Origin: Zea mays
Lineage: Eukaryota > Streptophyta > Magnoliopsida > Poales > Poaceae
Length of the DNA: 64,000 bases
Direction of reading: 5' to 3'
Assembly: GCF_902167145.1 (NCBI RefSeq)
Contig: NC_050097.1
Location: forward strand, 109,649,982 to 109,713,981
Shown: piece by piece, positions 44,916 through 57,836 of the stretch
Layout of the letters: every line of letters starts with the position of its first letter
Numbering within the stretch: the first letter of the stretch is position 1
The notes under the pieces: generated by a model
Database searches by the model: none
Seen by the model: only the letters and a program-made list of their open reading frames with translations
What the model was told of the DNA's origin: nothing
Program-made: the position numbers and the translations under genes

Positions 44916-47900
44916 ATGTCAGAGAACAGGCGCAGAGGAGGAAGGCGTGCTCAGCAGGAGCGAGCCGCTCAACAGGATGAGGTGCCCCAGCAGCAGCACC
45001 TACCGCCCCCGCCCCCGATGTCCATCGAGCAGATGTTTCTGATGCAGACTCAGGCAGTTCAAGCCATCGGTCAGACTTTGGCCACCATTCAGCAGCAGCA
45101 GCAGCAACAGCAGCAGGCACCACCTCAACCTCAGATGCCTCAGATACCCAGAGACAAGCGTGCTGAATTCATGAGAGGTCATCCACCAACGTTCGCTCAT
45201 TCTTCTGACCCCATGGATGCTGAAGACTGGCTGCGCACTGTGGAGCGGGAGTTGCATACCGCTCAGTGCGATGACAGGGAGAAAGTTCTGTATGGTCCCC
45301 GTCTATTGAGAGGAGCAGCCCAGTCATGGTGGGAGTCTTACCTCGCCACCCATGCCCATCCTGACGCCATCACTTGGGAAGAGTTCAGAGGTAGCTTTCG
45401 TCAGTACCATGTTCCTGCAGGTCTGATGACTGTGAAGAAGGAGGAGTTCCTGGCCCTCAAGCAAGGGTCATCGTCTGTCAGTGAGTACCGGGACAGGTTT
45501 CTGCAATTGTCCCGCTATGCTCCTGAAGATGTCAACACCGACGCCAAGCGGCAGTACCGTTTCCTGAGAGGCTTGGTTGACCCTCTGCAGTACCAACTGA
45601 TGAATCACACCTTCCCGACATTCCAGCACCTGATTGACAGAGCAATCATGACAGAAAGGAAGCGTAAGGAGATGGAAGATCGTAAGCGCAAGATCAGTGG
45701 ACCCCAGCCTGGAAGCAGCAATCGTCCTCGTTTCTCAGGCAATCAATCTCAGCAGTTCAGGCAGAACCAGCGTCCACCTCAGCAGCATCAGCAGTTCCAA
45801 AGGCAGTACCCTCCGCACCAGTACCAGAACCGTCAGAGCAATCAGTCAGGAGGTCAGTTTCAGAGGCAGAATCAGCAGGCACCTCGTCTTCCTGCCCCAG
45901 CAAACCAGCAGAACAGTCAGGCAGCACCAGCTCAGGTTGGAAACAGAGCATGTTTCCACTGTGGAGAGCAAGGCCACTGGGTGATGCAATGTCCGAAGAA
46001 GGCAGCCCAGCAGCAGTCAGGCCCCAGTGCCCCTGCAAAGCAGAATGTGCCTCAGCATGGAGTAGGCAATCGCTCTCAGCCGCGCTATAATCATGGGAGA
46101 CTGAACCACTTGGAGGCTGAAGCAGTTCAAGATACCCCCGGCATGATAGTAGGTATGTTCCCAGTCGACTCCCATATTGCAGAAGTGTTATTTGATACTG
46201 GAGCAACGCATTCTTTCATTACTGCATCATGGGTAGAAGCACATAATCTTCCAATTACTGCCATGTCAACCCCCATTCAAATTGACTCAGCCGGTGGTAG
46301 AATTCGAGCCGATAGCATTTGTTTGAATATAAGTGTGGAAATAAGGGGGATAGCGTTTCCCGCCAACCTTATAGTAATGGGTACTCAGGGAATAGATGTC
46401 ATCCTAGGGATGAATTGGCTAGATAAGTATCAGGCAGTTATCAGTTGTGATAAGAGGACAATCAAGTTGGTGTCTCCACTAGGAAAGGAAGTGGTGACCG
46501 AGTTAGTCCCGCCTGAGCCAAAGAAAGGAAGTTGTTATCAGATAGCTGTTGATAGCAGTGAAGCAGACCCAATTGAGAGCATCAAGGTTGTGTCCGAGTT
46601 CCCAGATGTGTTTCCAAAGGACTTACCGGGTATGCCACCAGAGCGGAAAGTTGAGTTTGCCATAGAGCTTCTTCCTGGAACCGCCCCTATCTTCAAGAGA
46701 GCTTACAGAATATCTGGACCAGAGTTGGATGAGCTTAAGAAGCAAATTGATGAGCTGTCAGAGAAAGGTTACATTCGGCCAAGCACCTCGCCTTGGGCCG
46801 CCCCTGTCTTGTTCGTGGAAAAGAAAGATGGCACCAAGAGGATGTGTATTGATTACCGAGCTTTGAATGAGGTCACGATCAAGAACAAGTACCCTTTGCC
46901 CAGAATAGAGGATCTGTTCGATCAGTTGAGAGGAGCCAGTGTGTTCTCCAAGATTGATCTGAGGTCAGGTTATCATCAGCTCAGGATCCGACCTTCGGAC
47001 ATTCCGAAGACGGCATTCATTTCCAAATATGGTTTGTATGAGTTCACAGTGATGTCTTTTGGTTTGACCAATGCGCCAGCGTTCTTCATGAACTTAATGA
47101 ACAGTGTATTCATGGATTACCTTGATAAGTTTGTGGTGGTATTCATTGATGACATTCTGGTTTATTCTCAAAGCGAAGAAGAGCATGAAGATCATTTGAG
47201 GATGGTATTGCAGAGATTGCGAGAGCACCAGTTGTATGCAAAGTTGAGCAAGTGTGAATTCTGGATCAGTGAAGTCTTGTTCTTGGGTCACATAATCAAC
47301 AAGGAAGGATTGGCTGTGGATCCGAAGAAAGTGGCAGACATTTTGAACTGGAAAGCGCCAACAGATGCCCGAGGAATCAAGAGCTTCATTGGAATGGCCG
47401 GATACTATCGACGATTCATTGAAGGGTTTTCGAAGATTGCGAAACCAATGACAGCGTTGCTAGGCAACAAAGTTGAGTTCAAGTGGACCCAGAAATGCCA
47501 AGAGGCCTTTGAAGCGCTGAAAGAGAAGTTGACTACAGCGCCTGTCCTAGTCTTGCCTGATGTGCACAAGCCCTTCTCGGTGTATTGTGATGCTTGTTAC
47601 ACAGGTTTGGGATGCGTGTTGATGCAAGAGGGAAGAGTTGTGGCTTACTCGTCCCGACAGCTGAAGGTTCATGAGAAGAATTACCCAATCCATGATCTAG
47701 AGTTGGCAGCAGTGGTTCACGCACTGAAGACATGGAGGCACTATCTGTATGGACAGAAATGCGATGTTTACACAGACCACAAGAGTCTGAAGTACATATT
47801 CACTCAGTCAGAGTTGAACATGAGGCAACGAAGATGGTTAGAGTTGATCAAAGACTATGAGTTGGAGATCCATTACCATCCAGGCAAAGCAAATGTAGTG

Positions 47901-48356
47901 GCGGATGCTTTGAGCAGAAAGAGTCAAGTCAATCTGATGGTCGCTCGTCCGATGCCTTATGAGTTGGCTAAGGAGTTTGACAGGTTGAGTCTCGGATTTC
48001 TGAATAATTCGCGAGGAGTCACAGTTGAGTTGGAACCTACCTTGGAGCGCGAAATCAAAGAAGCGCAGAAGAATGATGAGAAGATAAGTGAGATCCGGCG
48101 ACTGATTCTAGATGGCAGAGGCAAAGATTTTCGAGAAGATGCAGAAGGCGTGATATGGTTCAAAGACCGCTTGTGTGTTCCCAATGTCCAGTCCATTCGG
48201 GAATTGATTCTTAAGGAAGCTCATGAGACAGCCTATTCGATTCACCCTGGCAGTGAGAAGATGTATCAGGATCTGAAAAAGAAATTATGGTGGTACGGAA
48301 TAAAAAGGGAAATCGCAGAGCATGTGGCTATGTGTGATAGTTGTCGAAGAATTTAG
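44916..48356 (+). CDS. TK1 gag-pol polyprotein up to a TAG in integrase
   Basis: I choose ATG 44,916 ([15 protein letters not shown]), since the longer upstream frame has no Gag character and this ATG follows CTGCAG. In order the frame encodes Gag with a CAG-encoded poly-Gln run, the capsid region ([28 protein letters not shown]), the zinc knuckle [15 protein letters not shown], protease ([19 protein letters not shown]), and reverse transcriptase ([29 protein letters not shown]). RNase H ([29 protein letters not shown]) and the integrase finger ([14 protein letters not shown]) follow. It ends at TAG 48,354-48,356. All catalytic motifs I can check are intact. The gag-pol arrangement is typical of the Tekay/Del lineage. 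Confidence 0.93.
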   Translation: MSENRRRGGRRAQQERAAQQDEVPQQQHLPPPPPMSIEQMFLMQTQAVQAIGQTLATIQQQQQQQQQAPPQPQMPQIPRDKRAEFMRGHPPTFAHSSDPMDAEDWLRTVERELHTAQCDDREKVLYGPRLLRGAAQSWWESYLATHAHPDAITWEEFRGSFRQYHVPAGLMTVKKEEFLALKQGSSSVSEYRDRFLQLSRYAPEDVNTDAKRQYRFLRGLVDPLQYQLMNHTFPTFQHLIDRAIMTERKRKEMEDRKRKISGPQPGSSNRPRFSGNQSQQFRQNQRPPQQHQQFQRQYPPHQYQNRQSNQSGGQFQRQNQQAPRLPAPANQQNSQAAPAQVGNRACFHCGEQGHWVMQCPKKAAQQQSGPSAPAKQNVPQHGVGNRSQPRYNHGRLNHLEAEAVQDTPGMIVGMFPVDSHIAEVLFDTGATHSFITASWVEAHNLPITAMSTPIQIDSAGGRIRADSICLNISVEIRGIAFPANLIVMGTQGIDVILGMNWLDKYQAVISCDKRTIKLVSPLGKEVVTELVPPEPKKGSCYQIAVDSSEADPIESIKVVSEFPDVFPKDLPGMPPERKVEFAIELLPGTAPIFKRAYRISGPELDELKKQIDELSEKGYIRPSTSPWAAPVLFVEKKDGTKRMCIDYRALNEVTIKNKYPLPRIEDLFDQLRGASVFSKIDLRSGYHQLRIRPSDIPKTAFISKYGLYEFTVMSFGLTNAPAFFMNLMNSVFMDYLDKFVVVFIDDILVYSQSEEEHEDHLRMVLQRLREHQLYAKLSKCEFWISEVLFLGHIINKEGLAVDPKKVADILNWKAPTDARGIKSFIGMAGYYRRFIEGFSKIAKPMTALLGNKVEFKWTQKCQEAFEALKEKLTTAPVLVLPDVHKPFSVYCDACYTGLGCVLMQEGRVVAYSSRQLKVHEKNYPIHDLELAAVVHALKTWRHYLYGQKCDVYTDHKSLKYIFTQSELNMRQRRWLELIKDYELEIHYHPGKANVVADALSRKSQVNLMVARPMPYELAKEFDRLSLGFLNNSRGVTVELEPTLEREIKEAQKNDEKISEIRRLILDGRGKDFREDAEGVIWFKDRLCVPNVQSIRELILKEAHETAYSIHPGSEKMYQDLKKKLWWYGIKREIAEHVAMCDSCRRI

Positions 48357-49478
48357 GCAGAGCACCAGAGACCTGCTGGATTGTTGCAATCGTTGCAGAT
48401 CCCTCAGTGGAAATGGGATGAAATTGGTATGGATTTCATAGTCGGATTGCCTCGCACTCGAGCCGGCTACGATTCCATTTGGGTAGTAGTGGACCGTCTG
48501 ACCAAGTCAGCCCACTTCATACCTGTCAAGACCAACTACAGCAGTGCAGTATTGGCAGAATTGTATATGTCTTGGATCGTTTGTCTTCATGGTGTGCCAA
48601 AGAAGATAGTGTCAGACAGAGGAACGCAGTTCACCTCTCATTTCTGGCAGCAGTTGCATGAAGCTTTGGGCACGCATCTGAATTTCAGTTCAGCTTATCA
48701 TCCGCAGACGGATGGCCAGACCGAAAGGACCAATCAAATTCTTGAAGATATGTTGAGAGCCTGTGCGTTGCAAGATCAGTCCGGATGGGACAAGCGATTG
48801 CCTTATGCAGAGTTTTCCTATAACAACAGTTACCAGGCCAGTTTGAAGATGTCACCATTTCAGGCGCTTTATGGAAGGAGTTGTAGAACTCCGTTGCAAT
48901 GGGATCAGCCTGGAGAAAAGCAAGTGTTTGGGCCAGACATTTTGCTTGAAGCCGAAGAGAACATCAAGATGGTCCGAGAGAATCTGAAGATAGCGCAATC
49001 AAGACAGCGAAGCTATGCAGACACAAGAAGAAGAGAGCTGAGTTTCGAGGTTGGAGACTTTGTCTATCTGAAAGTGTCACCGATCAGAGGAGTCAGAAAA
49101 TTCGGAGTGAAAGACAAGCTAGCACCCCGCTACATTGGTCCGTATCAGATTCTTGCAAGACGTGGAGAAGTGGCCTATCAGCTCAGTTTGCCCGAGAATT
49201 TGTCTGCTGTGCATAATGTCTTTCATGTGTCTCAGTTGAAGAAGTGCTTGCGTGTGCCAGAAGAGCAGTTGCCAGTGGAAGGTCTTGAAGTCCAGGAGGA
49301 CTTGACCTACGTTGAGAAGCCAGTGCAAATCCTTGAGGTTGCAGACAGAGTCACCCGAAGGAAGACCATCAGAATGTGCAAAGTCAGATGGAATCACCAC
49401 TCTGAGGAAGAAGCAACCTGGGAGCGTGAAGATGATCTGATGGCCAAATACCCTGAGCTCTTTGCTAGCCAACCCTGA
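48357..49478 (+). CDS. TK1 integrase core and chromodomain, in frame after the TAG
   Basis: It continues in the same frame directly after the TAG, so one nonsense change separates it from the upstream polyprotein. The first ATG available is 48,381. The integrase core is complete (GMDFIVGLPRT, IVSDRGTQFTS, HPQTDGQTERTN), followed by the GPY-type region (APRYIGPYQILARRGEVAYQ, VFHVSQLKKCL) and a chromodomain-like C terminus (VRWNHHSEEEATWERED). The chromodomain marks the element as a chromovirus. It lacks some aromatic residues of classical chromodomains, as is usual in this lineage. Confidence 0.92.
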   Translation, partial: AEHQRPAGLLQSLQIPQWKWDEIGMDFIVGLPRTRAGYDSIWVVVDRLTKSAHFIPVKTNYSSAVLAELYMSWIVCLHGVPKKIVSDRGTQFTSHFWQQLHEALGTHLNFSSAYHPQTDGQTERTNQILEDMLRACALQDQSGWDKRLPYAEFSYNNSYQASLKMSPFQALYGRSCRTPLQWDQPGEKQVFGPDILLEAEENIKMVRENLKIAQSRQRSYADTRRRELSFEVGDFVYLKVSPIRGVRKFGVKDKLAPRYIGPYQILARRGEVAYQLSLPENLSAVHNVFHVSQLKKCLRVPEEQLPVEGLEVQEDLTYVEKPVQILEVADRVTRRKTIRMCKVRWNHHSEEEATWEREDDLMAKYPELFASQP

Positions 49479-49500
49479 ATCTCGAGGGCGAGATTCTTTT

Positions 49501-49512
49501 AAGGGGGATAGG
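49501..49512 (+). other. TK1 polypurine tract
   Basis: AAGGGGGATAGG lies two bases before the 3' LTR start. Confidence 0.8.
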
Positions 49513-49514
49513 TT

Positions 49515-52500
49515 TGTAACGCCCTGAATTTGGGGGCAGAATTTTTTTTCTTCTTTTCTATCACCAAATTCGGGCGTTACTCTCTTTTCTCTTTCCCCGT
49601 TTGCTCCTTCTTTCCAATTTCAAACCAGTATAACGGCAGGTGTCCGTGTCATGTATAAACCAAAACCTAAGTGTCATGGGTGTTGCATCATGCCGAAGCA
49701 CATTTCTTTGTCTGATGTTGAGTGTTCGTCTCGTTCCGTTCCGGATTTCGGTTCGCGATTTAATTCCGTTTAGTGGTCGCGCTCGTCGTGGGTTTTCGAT
49801 CCGCGAAGTGGCCCGGCCTAGCCCAACCTAGTTCAGCCTAGCCCAGCCGGCCCGCCCCGGCCTGCGCGCCCCTGGCGCCCAAAACCCCCCCATGCGCCCC
49901 CCCCCCTTCTCCCTCTCTCATTTGGATCTCGCGCGCAACAACCTCTCCTCTCCCTCTTCCACCTCTCTCTCCCCGTGGTGCCCTAGGGTTTGGAGACGGC
50001 GATCACCGGATTTTGGACCCCGAGGTGAGCTCCCCTCCCCTTCTCCTCTCTCTCTCCCTCTCCCTCCTCTTCTTCCCCACGCGCGCCCTCCCTCTCCCCC
50101 TGCTCGCGCGCGACCCCGACCCCGACCCCGACCCCGCGCGCCCCCGCTCGGCCCTCGGCGCGGCGGCGCGGCTCCCCCGCCCGGCGGCCCCTCCCCGGCG
50201 GCGCTCGGCCGCTCGGCCCTCGGCGCGGCGGCGCGGCTCCCCTCCCCCTCCCTCCCCGGCGGCGCTCGGCCTCGCCCCCTGCCCGACCCCGGTCCCGGCG
50301 GCGCTCGGCCTCGCCCCCTGCCCCTCCCCGGCCCCGGCGCGGCGGTCCCGCCCTCGCCCCTCTCCGCGGCGGCCCCGCCCGCTCGGCCCCTCCCCTGCCC
50401 GGCGCGGCGATCCCGCCCCCGCCCCTCCCCGCGGCGGCGCCCCGGCTCGCCCGCTCGGCCCCTCGGCGCGGCGGCTCGGCCCCCTGCCCGCTCGCCCGCG
50501 GCGGCGCTCGGCCCGCCCGCTCGGCCCCTCCCCGCGGCGGCGCTCGGCGCCCGCCCTCGGCCCCGCCCCGGCCTCCCTCCCGTGGCGGCGCTCCCCGCCC
50601 GTCCCGGCCCCGCGCGGCGCTCGCCCGCCCGCCCCCGCTCCTCCCCTGCTCGCGCGCAGCGCGGCCCCGGCGCGCCCCCGGCGTGGCCCGGCGCGGCCCC
50701 GGCCGGCTCGGCCACCCCCGGCCGGTTCAACCACCCCCCTTGGCCGATTCAACCGCCCTGGCCCCAGCTCGGCCGCCCGTTTCCCCGTCCCGGCCTCGCC
50801 CGACCGTATCTTCGCTCGCCCGCGCTCGCGGTGATTATTCGTTAATTAGCGTGTTGCGTCGCGCGCTTCGCCGCGCGACGGATTTGTCTAAATTCATATT
50901 CTATCTCGTGTTGCGTCGTGCGCTTCGTCGCGCGACGATCCATTTTTGTTTCAGGTTGTTTAAGGTGTAACGCCGCGTGTGTATTCACGCGACGTTCCAC
51001 TTTGGACTCAGTTTAGTCGACGTGTGCCGTCGTGCGCTTCGTCGCGCGACGCTTAACGTCTCCTCTTAGCTAAGGCGAAGTGTCTTGCTGCGTGCTCGGT
51101 CGCGCGACGAGTCGTTAACTTCTTAATTTGTTTTAGAGAGCTTTGTCGCGCGTCTCGCCGCGCGACCATCCTTTTATTTATCTCCACCTGCCTACAATAA
51201 TTAGACATGAAACATGACTTTACTTTACGCTAAACATAGTGTCTACATTAAATTTCCTTCTATTACGCGAGTAGTTAATTTATAATCATGTAACGTGATC
51301 GTCTCTCGACTGTCTTTTCCTCTTTCTCTCTTAACCGTACTCACGAGCCCGCGTGGAACGTCTGTTTACTTATTGCATTCTATTGTATGGTGTACTGTTC
51401 TTTTGTATTAAATGTGTGGATGTATGTATGTTTGTGCTCGCATAGAGAACGATCCGGTTGAAGAGCCCGAGGAACTCGCAGGAGAAGCCCCTGAGCAGCA
51501 GTCGTTTGGTGGAGGCAAGTGTCCCTTGACCTATCTATGTCCTACTCATTATTTAATTCACCTCCCGCGTTACACATTTATGCCTAAGGATTGACTAGCT
51601 TTTGTTATCCATGACCTTGTTTACCTATTTGGGTTGGATTATTACTGTTTAGCTTTATGCTATTGCTTAAACTCTAATCAATGAACATGATGAGATTATC
51701 TATGATACGCTGTTTTCCCTTCTCTTATTTATGATGTTGTACTTGTGGTCATCAAGGGGGCTCGAGCGGTTTCTCGAGTGCCTCTCCGTAAGGACCTGTT
51801 CTATGGATGACCGCCCGGGAAAACAGTGCAACCATGAGGGTGGAATGGGGTGCCCTTAGCTGAATAATTAGAGGATCCGGGGTGTAGTTCACTTAGCCGT
51901 CGTGCCGTCAATGGGGCTCGGTGTATGCGGCTCGCTCTGCCAAGTTTGGGTTCGCCCCTTGGGGAGGAGTGCGGTGCATTTAGGAAACCTAACGGGTGGC
52001 TACAGCCCCGGGGAATCTTTGTAAAGGCTACGTAGTGATGCCCTGCCAGGCCACCTAGGTAGTGGTCAATGGGGAGTAGCTCTCTCCGGGCAGAATGGGA
52101 ATCACGGCTTGTGGGTAAAGTGCACAACCTCTGCAGAGTGTTTGAAAACTGATATATCAGCCGTGCTCGCGGTTATGAGCGGCCAAGGGAGCTCCAGTGA
52201 TTAGTGGTACTTGATCAGAGATACTTTGGTACAGGTGGTTATGAGATCGATGATTCTGGTTATGACTATGGTAATGGTAAGTGGTACTCTTTCCGTTTGG
52301 AAAGGAGTACGTTTGGGTTAATAACTTGGGTTAATGCTAAAACTTGGCTTTCTACTAGTAAGTAATAATCTGACCAACTAAAAGCAACTGCTTGACTTAT
52401 CCCCACATACAGCTAGTCCACTACAGCCAAACAGGATGCTTGCTAAGTATGTTGATGTGTACTCACCCTTGCTCTACACACCAAACCCCCCCCCATCCCC

Positions 52501-52844
52501 AGGTTGTCAGCATTGCAACCACTGCTCAGGCGAAGATGAAGCTGTGGAAGGAGACTTCCAGGAGTTCCAAGATTACGACGAGTTCTAGGTGTGGGTTAGC
52601 GGCAACCCCGAGTCGGCTGCCTGTGAAGGCCGCGGTTATCTACGTTTCTTTTCCGCACTTTGATTTATTGTAAGAACTATATGGACGTCTCAGACGTATG
52701 ATGTAATCGACTATTTCCCTTATTAATACTATTTTGAGCACTGTGTGATGATGTCCATGTTATGTAACTGCTGTGTACGTGAATAACTGATCCTGGCACG
52801 TACATGGTTCGCATTCGGTTTACCTTCTAAAACCGGGTGTGACA
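49515..52844 (+). mobile_element. TK1 3' LTR (3,330 bp)
   Basis: It is nearly identical to 39,868-43,238. By eye there are about 18 substitutions, plus the lack of a 39-bp segment and two C. It ends GTGTGACA, followed by TAGAC, the altered target duplication. The long C-rich open frames on both strands in 49,892-50,845 are compositional. Confidence 0.93.
50857..51166. repeat. Five hairpin repeats in TK1 3' LTR
   Basis: Same array as in the 5' LTR, shifted by 9,606 bp. The fourth unit differs by two bases between the LTRs (GCTGTGTG against GCTGCGTG, with a neighbouring C/T). Confidence 0.75.
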
Positions 52845-53093
52845 TAGACCAACTATCATTATGATATGAAAGTGGGTACAATCAATGTCCTGACCTCGCT
52901 CGAGTGCTAGAAAATCACTCGACTTCTACCGAGATCTCTAATTAGCAAAGCAGCTACTCGACCTAGCATACTAGTATCCATATCAACAAGGATTCCAGAG
53001 TTCATGCAACTAGGGTTTCAATCAACTCCTACACTTAAGTGCACAATACAAGCCTACAAACATTAAGTGTAGTAAAATATCATATAGAACATG

Positions 53094-53237
53094 TTATGCA
53101 TAAAACCGGGGCTTGCCTTCCAAAGCTGGGGCAGGTAGATCCTCTGGGGCAGGCTCTGGTGCTGGATCCGGGGCTACCTCCTCAGCAGCTTCTTGCTCCA
53201 GCACGAGGACGTACTCTTCGTCAACGAGGTTGCAATC
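53094..53237 (-). other. Short open acidic segment in TK2 LTR
   Basis: A 47-codon open stretch (starting DCNLVDEEYVLVLEQEAAEE, ending in TAA) is flanked by AT-rich sequence. On its 5' side is ATAG, like a 3' splice site. It is Glu/Pro/Ala-rich. The other TK2 LTR keeps it open too. It is not shown to be translated. Confidence 0.35.
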
Positions 53238-55206
53238 TATCAAATGCAATGAATAAGAATATGTATGCCATGATTATGCAGGATTTAGTAAACATTATGC
53301 TAAGCGAAAGGAAACTAAATTAGTTAGTAACTTAGGGTTTCCTGGTTATACGTGGCTTTTTAGTGGTTTATGCTTATCTATTTTTGGTTTGGGTTTTGCC
53401 CAAGGATAAGCATAGTGAATTGAACTTGGATTTCCCTTAGATGTTTTAGTAGACAAATGAGGGATTTTGCTGGTTGGGTTAAACTGACATTGTTCTCCAT
53501 TATTTATTTCCCGTTTTTTCTATATATAAATTCTAGTGTGGGTTTGAACTACAACAGTGATTCAACTTTTTCCAAAAATTCTATAAAAATTACAGTGGGT
53601 TACTAGTTGTCACTGTAATCTGTCCTACAAATTTGAGGTGGATACTGATTCAAATACTACTTGTGCAAAATTAACAAGGATAAGTTTTAAAAGGGCACTC
53701 TACACTCTAGCTGTGATTTACTTGAGGTTTCTGTACCAAATAGTATTTTTGTCCAAATACCTAGGTGATATTAGGCCTCTGTGTTAAAAATCACAGAAAA
53801 AGGCCTAATGGATATTTAGTTGTGGATTTCTAAAGTTTTATGTCAAAAAGGCACTTACTACTATCTTGTTACTTGAAAAATGTCAAACAACAAATTTCAT
53901 ATTTTTCCTATGTTCTGAATAACAAAACTTTAGTTATCCCAAGGTTTGATGTGTTTTCTCCTTGGGGTTATTTTTCTAGGGTTTTTCTAAGTTTTCCTTG
54001 TTTTCCTAAAATAAAAGGTATCCCATTTATTTTGTACTAAACAGGGGTATAATAAATTTTTCTAGTGAACTATACTGAATAAGTAAACTAACAAAAATGT
54101 GGGTGCTCCCTGTTTCTTTATTTAAACCTCCATTAATATTTTCTCTAACTTAAAAAGGATTTAAATGGGAAAATCTACCTTAAATGGGTGTACAGAGGGG
54201 TCTATTATTTTTAAACAGGTTAGGAAGTGATTAGGTACTTCTCTGATTTTTTTAACCTCAGTCTAACAGTGTAACTATTTTTCCTTTTATTATTTAGCTT
54301 TTGGCCAAATCAATATTTAAATCTAAACTTTAAATTCTTTTGCAATACTAAGGGAGTTTTGTATTTTTCCTATGTAGTTCACATTATTTAGAATCAGGCA
54401 AAATTGGTTTGACCCAATTTGGTTGAATAAAACTGAAGTTATGAATTTTACAAGCTCTGTTTGTATTTAAATTAGAATTATTAAAAAGGTTTCTTGGAAA
54501 ACCAGTTTACACCGAGGACCCTGGGTTCATTCCAAATCAACCCACTCATTTCTACCCCTGCGCCACTATTCCCCTAAGTCACTGACAGTTCAAAACCCCC
54601 CCGACCTTTCCTTCTTCTTCCCCGAGGTCCTTCCCCTAATGCAAACAGTACCCGCGGGAAATAAAAGGGCGGCGCGGCTTACCGGCGGTGAGAGAGGGCC
54701 GGCAAGGGGCAGGGTTGGCTTCTGGAGGTCCTGGCGGTCACAACAGTGTACGGCTCGACGGCGGTGGTGGCCGGAATCGGCCGGTCCACGTGCGCAGGCG
54801 GGTGATCTCGTCGGCGGCGGGTGTTCCGGCTGAACCACGGTGATCTAGTTCAATCAAATGGTACGATGAGCTCCACGGGGTGACGTAGAGGCGATGTGCA
54901 CAAGGAATCAAAGAATGGGGCAGAGATTTACCCGGTCTACGTTCATCGGCGATCGGGTGAAGTCCGGCGACCGTGGACTGGCTTCTCCGGCGAAGCAAAG
55001 TCCGATTCCTTGCTCGAGGAGCTTCACCGAGGCATGCACAGTCTCTTCCAAGGGTCGGGCATGGCTGGGAAAGGTTCTGTTGGCCGGTCTACGGTGGCAG
55101 GGGCTCGGGTGGCCGCGGGCACGCCGTGCGCGGGGCAAACGCCGATGGTTTCGGGCTCCGGTGAGGTCGAGCGTGCGCAGGGGAGTACGGTCGATGCCTG
55201 AGGGGG

Positions 55207-55214
55207 CTTTATAG
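55207..55214 (-). promoter_or_regulatory. TATA box in TK2 LTR
   Basis: CTATAAAG on the - strand lies about 860 bp inside the LTR from its 5' end and just before a GC-rich part. This is a plausible position for the LTR promoter of a - strand element. Confidence 0.45.
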
Positions 55215-56073
55215 GAGCGGGCGTGAGCAAGGAACACGGGCGCGGCTCAACGCGGCGCGGGGCGCGCGGGGTCGGGCGCGGGCGTGCTCTGGCGCGCTCA
55301 GAGCGCGTCGAACACGTGGAAGTTTTCTTCTGCCCGTGTTCAACAGCTCGCCGAGATCGCTAGCGTGCGAATCTTGGCAAAAATCCGGCGCAGGTCTCTT
55401 CCTGGCACCTAGGGCTACCTCTTATGTCTGAGTCCCCATGGCAGATATGCCCTAGGTAGGGAGATATGCGGACGCCAAATCTGGCTTGTCCCTCTGCCCA
55501 CCTCGCGACAAAAGCCATGCCAAATCATGTCAAACGTCTAGGGCTCAGTTTCAACTTTTTCCAGGGGGTGCCTTAGGTGGTATGCCACATTTTTGGTATA
55601 AAACTTAGGTGGTTTTGGTGCCATCTACTAAGTGAACACGGTGTATCTTTAGATTAGGTGTAGACTTTAACTTAGAGAGAATTAGAGAGCTCTAGCTCTC
55701 TCTCCACTTAAGGAATTGATTTGGGGTTCTTTAAGGGATCTTTTTGCAATGTTTCCTCTCTGAATTTTGTAGATTAATTTGTTACTTAACTTTGGCCAAA
55801 GGTTAAATCATGATTTGCACATTTGCTTAACCTTCCCCCTCTTCAACCAAGGTTTTATGAGTTAAGGGCTCAAGAGGGGTCTAGGGTTTATTCTTCTCTT
55901 GCCCAAGGTGATAATTGCATAAATGCTTGGGTAGTGCTTTTGGTCATTAACATTCTTGGTTAATACATGGTCACCAAGGTTTTTATGCTCTTCTTCTCAA
56001 GTTTCTTCCACATGTGATCTCAGTCATTAGTGCATAGATGTGCCATGGCCATAGTAACACCTGGGGTGTTACA

Positions 56074-56089
56074 GCCCTCCCCCCTTAAA
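56074..56089 (-). other. TK2 polypurine tract
   Basis: Read on the - strand this is TTTAAGGGGGGAGGGC, touching the LTR end. Confidence 0.75.
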
Positions 56090-56325
56090 GGAATCTCGTC
56101 CCGAGATTTTAGGTAGAGTCCTCTGGAGGGGTGCCATGAAGGCGTGTTGGTGCATTGTTCCTTCTTTTGTTTACGTTTCTCTAGTTAACTGCTCTTCGAA
56201 TGTCATTCTCTTTGCGACTTCAGAAGGAAGTCCTTTTTAAGTCATTTCCACAACTTATACTACCCTTAACATCTAAGTTTTTCTTATATTTGAATTCAAA
56301 GGGCAGGTGGGGGTGGGGTTTTGGG

Positions 56326-57836
56326 TTACGTACCGACTCCTTTGGGCAAAAAGCCGGGAAAGCGAGAATGTAGAAAATCCTCAGTCTCCCATGTAGCTTC
56401 TTCTATTGAATGGTGACTCCACTGAACCTTATACATTTTGATCGACTTTGCTGCGTTGATCTCTCCTTTTGGTCCAATACCTTGACGGGGTGCTCTTGAT
56501 AAGACAAGTATGGTTCTATCTCAATTTCTGGTTCAGGCAAAACTTCAGTGGGTAAGCGGACACATCTCTGTAGCTGAGATACATGGAACACACTATGAAC
56601 TGCCGACATGTGGGGTGGCAACTCCAATTGATAGGCTACGGGTCCACAATTTGTTTTGATCTCATAGGGCTCAATGTAGCGAGGAGCTAACTTGCCCTTG
56701 ATTCCAAATCTCTAGACACCCTTGGTGGGTGACACCTTAAGATAAACATGATCTCCCACTTCAAACTGTAGAGGCTTCCGCCTCTTATCATGATAGCTCT
56801 TCTGCCTGGCCTGAGCAGCTTCTAGGTTCTTCTTAATGACTCTGACCTTTTCCTCTGCTTCAAGTACCAAGTCTGGTCCAAATATTTCCCTCTCTCCTGC
56901 TTGAGACCAATTGAGCGGTGTCCTACACCTTCTCCCATATAAGGCCTCAAAAGGCGCCATCTTTAGACTGGACTGGTAGCTGTTATTATAGGAGAACTCT
57001 GCCAAAGAAAGACACTTGTCCCAATTTTTACCATAGTGTAGCACACAGGCTCGCAACATGTCTTCGAGGATTTGATTCACTCTTTCTGTCTGGCCATCTG
57101 TCTGCGGATGATATGCGGAGCTCCTTATTGCATGGGTCCCAAGTGATTCTTGTAGCTGCTCCCAAAAGCGTGCCACAAACAGTGCTCCTCTGTCATATAC
57201 AATGGTCTTTGGAATACCATGCAAACGCACTATCGGATCAACATAGATTTCTGCATATTTCTCTGTCTTGTGGGTGGTATGCACTGGCAAGAAATGAGCG
57301 GTCTTGGTCAATCTATCCACAATAACCCAAATAGAATCATGGTGTCGGGAGGTATTGGGCAATCCCACGATGAAATCTATGCAAATGTCTTCCCATTTCC
57401 AAGATGGTATGGGAAGGGGTTGCAGGGGGCCTGCTACCTTCAAATGAATGACTTTAATTCTCTGGCAGGTGTCACATTCGGATATATACTTGGCAATTTC
57501 CCTCTTCATTCTGGTCCACCAGTATAAGGATCTGAGATCATGATACATCTTATTGCTGCCTGGGTGCATGGAGAATTTTGAAAGGTGAGCCTCATCCAAT
57601 ATCTTCTTTCTGAGCTCAGGGTCCTTGGGAACAACCAATCGATCTCCAAACCATAGGATTCCTTTGCTGTCCTGCCGGAAGCATTTGTATTTTTCTGCTT
57701 TCTGCTTGATCATTTCCTTAATGACCTGAACACCCTTGTCTTCAATCTGTGCCCTGACTATTTGCTCTTGCATTGTGGGCTCCACCGAGATATAATTTAA
57801 AGCACCTGAAGAAAAACTTCTAGGTTCAGCTTGCAC
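56326..57836 (-). pseudogene. TK2 integrase and chromodomain
   Basis: The finger (SMHPGSNKMYHDL, CDTCQRI), core (IDFIVGLPNTS, IVYDRGALF, HPQTDGQTERVN) and GPY-type region (FEVGDHVYLKVSP, VFHVSQLQRC) are present. A TAG at 56,712-56,714 interrupts just before RFGIKGKLAPRY, and frameshifts near 56,440 break the chromodomain-like end (which continues as GVTIQ and then EEATWE in another frame). The end is taken as TAA at 56,326. The frame differs from the preceding RNase H part because of an indel near 57,810-57,830. Confidence 0.88.

Larger units (their letters stand above)
39868..52844 (+). mobile_element. TK1: nearly complete Tekay-type chromovirus (12,977 bp)
   Basis: Two LTRs, a tRNA-iMet primer site, an extra ORF, gag-pol with chromodomain-like end, and a polypurine tract are all present in order on the + strand. 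Flanks are CAGAC (39,863-39,867) and TAGAC (52,845-52,849), a 5-bp duplication with one change. The empty target CAGAC is preserved in the other TK2 LTR at 63,394-63,398. The LTRs differ by about 18 substitutions and two indels, so this is the youngest element in the window. One nonsense codon each in the extra ORF and in pol keep it from being intact. Confidence 0.93.
52845..56073 (-). mobile_element. TK2 left (3') LTR, inner part
   Basis: This is the continuation of 38,730-39,867 after TK1. It starts with the duplicated target and ends GGGGTGTTACA at 56,073, next to a C-rich tract (- strand polypurine). With the outer part the LTR is about 4.36 kb. Its GC-rich part (54,600-55,320) lies around a - strand TATA box. 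The rest is AT-rich without genes. Confidence 0.88.

Noticed and set aside
49892..50845. Long Pro/Arg-rich open frames in the TK1 3' LTR
   Set aside because: Same compositional effect in an LTR. No domain and no start context.
54590..55237. Cluster of overlapping 60-110 codon frames on both strands
   Set aside because: GC-rich promoter region of the TK2 LTR. There is no conservation evidence and frames conflict.
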